Positions 56,102 through 64,000 of a DNA stretch of 64,000 bases are shown here, piece after piece (positions within the stretch are counted from its first letter, which is position 1; every line of letters starts with the position of its first letter). The stretch is from Erpobdella octoculata (taxonomy: Eukaryota; Annelida; Clitellata; Hirudinida; Erpobdellidae): NCBI GenBank assembly GCA_963978895.1, contig OZ022238.1, positions 23,712,515-23,776,514 on the forward strand, read 5' to 3'. The notes below the pieces were generated by a model. It was not told the origin of the DNA. It worked only from the letters and a program-made list of their open reading frames with translations, and did not search any database. A program made the position numbers and the translations under genes.

Positions 56102-58262
56102 AGCTAACAGCAGCTTGCAGTTTGAAAAGTGATGCTAAAAATGGTTGCATACTGAACCAAGGCTTAAAATATTAAGAAAAACATTTTAATGTAACGAAAA
56201 AAATATCGTTGGCTGCCCGTATACGACCAATAACTTTGTGAGAATATGACCATTATTGGCATCCTTTAACATTTATTCTTATAATAAAAAAAGACATTTA
56301 TTAATAAGATGTAGCTTAATTGTATACTTAAAAGTAATCTTTTAATTAGACCCATGATCAAGTAATAGTTTTAGAGCATTGGAATATAATGTTATGTCCA
56401 AAAAATTTCAAGAATAAGAATTTTCAGCATTTTATTTTACAAAATTTCCTTTGTGACATGAGTCGGACTGCTGATGTAAGATTGTTCCAGGACATGGATT
56501 TAGTCGTTTGTTGACAGCCACGTCGGTGTTTGAATTGTCAGAAGTCAGCTGGAAGTTTACTCAAGTCGCTTTATGCCAAGTCGAATTAGGGTCAATTTCG
56601 TGCCAAGTGAGGTCGGATTGCTCACCATTTACAGAAGTCGATTCTTAAGGAATGCATATTTCATAGAAGCTAATTCAATGTTCGGACATTAACTGTTATT
56701 CGATCAAGTGCCATGAAATTCGAGATCATTGCAATGTTGAGGATATGTCAATTGTTATTGAAAGGCAATACAGCACTTGATCTCAATCAAATCAAATCAA
56801 ATAAAAAAATCATTTGATTGAGTGCCCCCTTTTGTGCAATGTGTTTCTTATCTCCAATGCCAAGTAAAGCATTATTCCGGGGTTCCCCACTTCAAAATTC
56901 CTGGTTACGGCCCTGTGCTGAAGCTGCTTAAACCGCCTTTACCGACTTCCCACCAGTCTCAATACAGATGAAATAATAAAAAAATTAAACATGACTTGCA
57001 AATGGTTGAGTAAAGGAAATTTTTCAATGCTGTTTTTTTTTGCATTTTAATTATTGAAGAAAAAATTTTATTTTTAAAATAATAGGAAACTGGCCTCTGA
57101 ACAAACAGATTTAAAAAACTGTAAATAAATAGATAAGAGTCCACTGCAGAAAGTAATCCAAAATAATTGAAAAAAGAAGGATCCTGAAAAGAGGTAGAAT
57201 ATTCCGTCATTGTCGTATATGTATTGATTGAATCGATCCATGGTCGATGAATGAAACACTGTGAAATCATGTCAAGACCTTACTATGCATAACTGTCTGT
57301 CTCTCGTTTCCAATTTTCTTTTTCTTCGTATTGAATGTATATGTATGTACTGCATGCAAGCACATTTTCTTTAAAAATAAACATAAAAATCTGCAGTTGT
57401 GGCCGAAGTTGTGTCCTCGTTCTCGGCTCCGTGTTCTATTTAAAGCCCAGGGGATATCGCCGGCATTATTTATCGAGACTTTTTGAGTTCCCATTCCATA
57501 ACTTCTGCAAAAATGTTGAGAAAAAATGTCACCATTGCAATCGAAGTTATATGACATTTGCGATTGTGTCACACCTTCAGAGAAAATGATATAGTTCCTA
57601 TTTAATAACTATGTGTTTGAGAGAGCCGGGGAGTTAAGAGCTGAATGATTTGTCATCCGGGTGGGACTTGTGGATCTTACTTACTTCTTCTTTTCTATCG
57701 ATATGTTCGTTTCTCCTTTTTATTCATCATCAAAACTCATTTTGTGAATATATTTTGTGTTTATGACTTGTGAGACGTCATTTAGAGATGTAAACAATAA
57801 AAATTCCTACAAGTTCTTATTTGTCGTGCAAACGTTTTCACAGTAATGTTGTTGCGTTGTAATGATCAACACAACGCAATAGAAGGCGGACATGTGCATG
57901 AAAAGTAACTGAAATACAGCCGAGAATAAATAAAAAAGAGAGAGAGAGATAGAGATAGAAAGTGGTGTTCATCTCGTCTCCTTATTTGCTTTCATTAGCT
58001 CAGGAAGCGCACGGATAAGGCCGCATGAAAGGTCAACCAATAAGAAACTGGGGGAAAAGGGGTCATCCAATGAAATTCATCGTTACATCGTATTGGTTTT
58101 CGTTCCAGAGAAAAGGGCATGTAATAAAAATAATAAATTATACAGAGGAAGACGTTTGATGGTTTATATTGATTTTCTGTATTTCGTCTTGATTAAATTA
58201 TTTTTCAAAGCCACTGGGTGAATGAGTGATGGAAAGATAAAAGGACTGACTTATAGTAGTAG
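56102..58262. other. Low-repeat region with CCAAT motifs, no gene called
   Basis: A plus-strand frame at 57380-57590 ends with a partial finger-like CHHCNRSYMTFAIVSHLQ, but I cannot support a gene. Around 58030-58110 there are several CCAAT/ATTGG motifs in GC-richer sequence, which might be a promoter; no exon could be linked to it. Confidence 0.3.
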
Positions 58263-58263
58263 T

Positions 58264-58679
<416 letters not shown>

Positions 58680-58694
58680 TGGGATCTAAAAGAA

Positions 58695-59000
58695 ATGGTT
58701 TTAAAAGTATTGGAAAAATTTGCCGTTTCTAAGTTGAGGCGGGAGCTAAGAATACGAGGACTGAACAGTAACGGAGGACAGCCCGAGCTTGTGGACTGCC
58801 TCCAGATCAATGGTTTCGATCCAGAAAAATACAAATTTAATATGAATGAAAACTTGAAAAACGCTTTAGAAAACTGGATAGCGGCTATGAGTAAGAAAAA
58901 CAATGAAACACAAGAGAAAACGAAAGAAGAATACAAAGCAGCACAAGAGAAGACGAGAGGAGAATTGTTTCTTGGCGGTCAGGTCTGCCCTAACGACTGA
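58695..59000 (+). CDS. Small ORF with SAP-like domain
   Basis: 101 codons from the ATG at 58695. Residues about 6-40 (KFAVSKLRRELRIRGL...GQPELVDCL) fit the SAP helix-turn-helix DNA/RNA-binding motif. A charged Lys/Glu-rich helical tail follows (KKNNETQEKTKEEYK). The sequence begins exactly where a SINE head is cut, so it is probably part of an inserted mobile element or a retrocopied exon. I do not know the protein. Confidence 0.4.
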   Translation: MVLKVLEKFAVSKLRRELRIRGLNSNGGQPELVDCLQINGFDPEKYKFNMNENLKNALENWIAAMSKKNNETQEKTKEEYKAAQEKTRGELFLGGQVCPND

Positions 59001-59164
59001 GTAGCAGCGGCCGGTGCGACGATGCTGTCAGTGAACCGCAAACGAATTGATAGAAACAGGTTACTTTTTGGCAGTGGTTTGCCTGAGTTTTGTCTGGTTG
59101 GCGAGGCTGTTGAGTCTGGTAGCCGAGATGGCTGAGTCAATGTTGGACACTTGTACACCATAGA

Positions 59165-59390
59165 TGTAGTACTTGGTAATTGTACTCGTAGTCGAGTTGT
59201 ATTCGATACGGTTTTTAAGTACTCGTACTCGGACTTGTACTCGAAGCCTTGGTACTCGTACTCGCTTTTCCCTCAGAGATATGGTACTTGATACTCGTAC
59301 TCACACTCTAGTACAACTCGATTACGTTTTTTAAATAATCGTACTCGTACTCGTACTCGATACCATGGTACTCGTTCTTGCACTATTAGT
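59165..59390. mobile_element. hAT subterminal fragment (GTACTCGTACTCG family)
   Basis: Begins GATGTAGTACTTGG and consists of TCGTACTCGTACTCG arrays like the ends of 42269-43115. No transposase and no paired end resolved. Confidence 0.55.
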
Positions 59391-59571
59391 AGGGGAGATG
59401 GGGGCTATTTGATCTCTTTTGAGGTTTTTGGCGATAACAGTCAAGCCGTTCAAAAAATTTACAATTTCTTTAAAATTACATAGAGGAACATCTCTTCTAT
59501 GTATTCAATGCAGTTTGACATTTTATAATGTAGGAGAACTATTGTTAAATTGAACTTTGGTACAAGCCCTA

Positions 59572-60013
59572 ATTTTTTTTTATGATAGTTTATAGTCCTT
59601 TACACCAAGTGTTTTAAGACTGATTTGGCTGAGTAGGAAGCACTTAAGTACTTCCTGTCGTGGATCAGAATTTGATCCTTTTTACTTTTCCCTCCTCCTT
59701 TATCCAGGCTTGGGACTGGCTCGCAATTAGCGAGGCGGAGTTAAAGCCCTAAAAAAATCAAAGTGCCCCACATACGGGGCACTATGATCCCCCCATGGTC
59801 AAAGTCAAATAAATTTAAAAATTTAATAGAATGCATTTTTTTAGCTCCGCCTTGCTAATTGCGAGCCAGTCCCAAGCCTGGATAAAGGAGGAGGGACAGT
59901 TAAAAGGATCAAACTTTGATCCACGACAGGAAGTATTTGTGTGCTTCCTACATACAGCCAATTCAGTCTTAAAATACTTGGTGTAAAGGACTATAAGCTA
60001 TCATAAAAAAAGA
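59572..60013. mobile_element. Foldback element with ~165-bp inverted arms
   Basis: The left arm (TATGATAGTTTATAGTCC ... GCAATTAGCGAGGCGGAG, about 59580-59738) and the right arm (about 59843-60006) are roughly 90% identical when inverted. The loop of about 100 bp contains a second perfect hairpin GTGCCCC-ACATAC-GGGGCAC (about 59763-59782). No coding capacity. It may be a MITE of its own or a hairpin-RNA source. Confidence 0.75.
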
Positions 60014-60099
60014 ATGCATTTTCATTGACAAAATTAAAAGCACTAAGTTTGAGCAAGATTGGATGATGCTAGGGTTCAAAATTCAATTACATTTTTATA

Positions 60100-60173
60100 T
60101 CCGGAGAAACAAGAAAACAAGCTAAGAAAACGTGATAAGAACCTCTAAAAAACCCGGTAACGCGGGTAACTAG
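60100..60173 (+). mobile_element. Helitron-like 3' end
   Basis: AACCTCTAAAAAACCCGGTA, then CGCGGGTAA and CTAG at 60170-60173 followed by T; same terminal design as at 474 and 2194, but without the minisatellite. Confidence 0.45.
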
Positions 60174-61308
60174 TATATCTTCTACATGAGCGTTTGTATG
60201 TTTTTTAACTCAATGTTGTTCAATTTTTAAAAATTATTTTTGAATGTGTACTAAATTATTATATTTTAATAAAAATATGATATTACTTTTTTCAACATTA
60301 CATTTACTTTGTCATGTTTAAATTTACGTTTTTCTAGACACAATTGAAAGCCTCACACATTCAGAACAAATAATTTTTTTCCTACCAACACTACCAGCGC
60401 TAAAAACACACACAGAAAATTGAAACGCAAGCCAAGCTATTTGTAAAACCTGTAAGTTTTACCAAAAACAATAATTATTATTCTAGAGCGCAAAATTGGA
60501 TTTTTCTGAACATGGTGAAAATACATACTCTAGCGGTTATAACTAGCTTCTTCACCCTATAAGCGCATAGAAAAACCTCGTTAACTTTTTTGTTTGTTTT
60601 TTTTATAAATGACTCTATTAAGTTTTTTGACGTTTCATGTCAGCACATCGCTGTTAGATTTTTCGTTCGAATCACACGCTTGGGACTTCCTGTCGTTCCA
60701 TGTCAGGGCTGTTGCTACCGAAAAATACAGAAGAAAACGTCATTTGTAAGTGTAATACGGAAAGTACGAGAAGAAGCTTAGAAGAAAAAAACAAAACCAG
60801 TAAATAAAATTATTTATAAAATTTTCTACAGCAGTGTGTTTCTCTACGGCTGCTACAAAAAAGATATTAAATATGAGAAAATGTTCTTACGGAGAAGTTA
60901 ATATAATTTATATGCTGTGTTCGACGTGAAACACATCACAAAATAAATCAACATAAAAGAAACACACAGACGCATAAACGTTCATTTAAACTAGTTTATA
61001 ATAAGTCTGTGTATTGAAGAACTCGGTATTTACGCAACAGTTAAAGTAATAATTGACACTGGCATACCAAATATTATAAATCAGAAAATACAGTTGACCA
61101 GATATTCCATGTGTTGCGCTCAAAAAATAACATTATACGAGTTGCTAAAGACTATTACTGCTACCACCTGTAGACCACGTGACGTATGTAATCACGTGAT
61201 TGAAAAATAAACTCACGTACATTTTTATGTTGCCCGGTGTTACTAGCTAACTCTGTTTTGTTATCAGTAGTGATCACACATCAATACTTCTAAAAGCTTT
61301 AAGATGTC

Positions 61309-61312
<4 letters not shown>
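60174..61312. other. AT-rich region, no gene recognised
   Basis: Short frames only; nothing homologous seen. Confidence 0.5.
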
Positions 61313-62839
<1,527 letters not shown>

Positions 62840-63101
62840 GTAAAATCGTCGATTATGCTGTTAAATTTTAATGAAATAAGGTTACTGGATACATCTGGTA
62901 GAACATATATTAAAAAAATCTTGTTTGTGTGTATCGCTGGCAGTTATTATTTGTTTGTTTAATAAGTTTCTAATTTTTTAAGTGCATTAAAATAAAATAA
63001 AAACAAGTAAAGGAAAAACGAGTTTTTTAACACAAACTTTGATTTCAAATACTCTCGATGTGTGTCTGTGTGTGTGTATACGTAAGATGTTCAAATTACG
63101 T

Positions 63102-63690
63102 TTTTACCAATGCTTTTATTAACTCGTCGTCTCTGTTTCTCTGTCTGTCTGTTTCTCTGTCTGTCTGTTTCTCTGTCTGTTTCAAATCTTGCAATCAATT
63201 TTTGAGTCACTTCCTGATGATAGATTTTTTTCAAACTTTGCATACATGCTCAAAATGGAAGACAATGCAATATTCAATTATTAGTTTTACAATAAGTCAA
63301 TTAATTTAGTTAATTTTTTTGAGGGTTTTATCGAGGGGTTTCTTGAGGGTTTTCTTGAGGGTTTTCTTGAGGGTTTTCTTGAGGGTTTTCTTGAGGGTTT
63401 TCTTGACCACAAAACGCTAACCGACTGGCAGACTATTTTACCAAGTTAACACGAACCACACTCACTGACCGCGATTCTCAAGCAGACAATGCAATATTCA
63501 ATTATTAGTTTTACAATAAGTCAATTAATTTAGTTAATTTTAATTAATTTTGATATTTCGATATAATTAAGATATTTCGACTTTAATATAAAATAAAAGA
63601 GTAATATAAGAAAAAATTGATTGCAAAATTTGTGTTTTAATTACATATAAGAGCATTGGTTTTAAAAATTCGTTTTTAATTTGCTTGTTT
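63102..63690. repeat. Dispersed repeat with internal insertion
   Basis: Second copy of 55767-56101. A 58-bp piece (GACAATGCAATATTCAATTA onward) is present twice (63260 and 63484) and flanks about 166 bp with a 12-bp tandem unit (GAGGGTTTTCTT, 63321-63404). Confidence 0.75.
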
Positions 63691-63733
63691 TTAATTTAAT
63701 CATGTATTGTCATCCAATATAAAGATATGTTGA

Positions 63734-63870
63734 AAGTTTCAGCTTCCTAGCTAGTTAAAAATCTGATTAAATTTTACTTGCAAGATTTGCGTATAGAGAA
63801 AGCCACACACACACACATACACAAACACACACAAACAGAGATTGTAACCTAAATAACAGTTTGTAATTAT
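63734..63870 (+). repeat. Fragment of the composite repeat (first part only)
   Basis: GAAAGTTTCAGCTTCCTAGC through CAAACAGAGATT matches the left parts of 10040-10500 and 21653-22118, without the LINE 3' UTR. Confidence 0.7.
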
Positions 63871-64000
63871 AAAAGCACTCACGCACTCACACCAAATCCG
63901 CAAATAGACTTTTAAAATATTAGAGACAAAATGTGAAAGGTTGAAAAGTTAAGGTTTTAAGTAATCTGAAGTCATATTCTTTCGGATTTCCGGTGGAAGA

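Noticed and set aside
57335..57589. Zinc-finger gene exon
   Set aside because: Only a partial Cys-Cys-His pattern, no second His and no splice-consistent neighbours.

Overview
The window is nuclear DNA from an animal, probably an aquatic invertebrate. The evidence is spliced single-copy genes with GT-AG introns, AT-rich intergenic DNA, long (TA)n, (CT)n and (ACAT)n microsatellites, tRNA-derived SINEs, several hAT families, an R2/R4-type (restriction-like endonuclease) LINE and a Gmr1-type Ty3/gypsy element. Gmr1-type elements were first described in deuterostomes, which is only a weak hint of lineage; I cannot name the species.

Two host genes are supported, and they lie head to head. GRHPR (glyoxylate/hydroxypyruvate reductase, minus strand, five exons, 36427-40839) and FXN (frataxin, plus strand, four exons, 43329-48697) are separated by about 2.5 kb that holds a Helitron-like repeat and a hAT relic. 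Both assemble into full-length frames with consistent splice phases. Each has one copy of the same hAT MITE family in an intron.

Almost everything else is mobile DNA. 0-2.4 kb: minisatellite-bearing Helitron-like elements and a tandem tRNA-SINE. 4.36-7.70 kb: a complete 3.3-kb LTR element on the minus strand whose interior is gag remnant, then captured class II myosin tail sequence, then RNase H remnant, a gag-host-pol layout. 7.8-9.1 kb: LINE debris, a 290-bp (TA)n tract and a hammerhead-like motif. 9.3-21.5 kb: hAT and other DNA-transposon relics, including an intact-ended hAT with CCCGAA arrays. 21.6-24.9 kb: an RLE-type LINE bounded by (ACAT)n. 26.05-32.84 kb: a young, apparently intact Gmr1-like LTR retrotransposon (LTRs with 3 differences in 586 bp) with one 1564-codon gag-pol frame and integrase upstream of reverse transcriptase. 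47-55 kb: CR1-like and RLE LINE relics, the latter again head to tail through (ACAT)n. 58-64 kb: SINE, a SAP-domain ORF, a long foldback, a (TA)n palindrome carrying a BED-finger hAT, and repeats.

The most notable results are the myosin-transducing LTR element, the repeated association of the RLE LINE with (ACAT)n arrays plus a conserved 3'-UTR stem-loop pair, and the copia-like domain order in a gypsy-type element with a structured 3' region.
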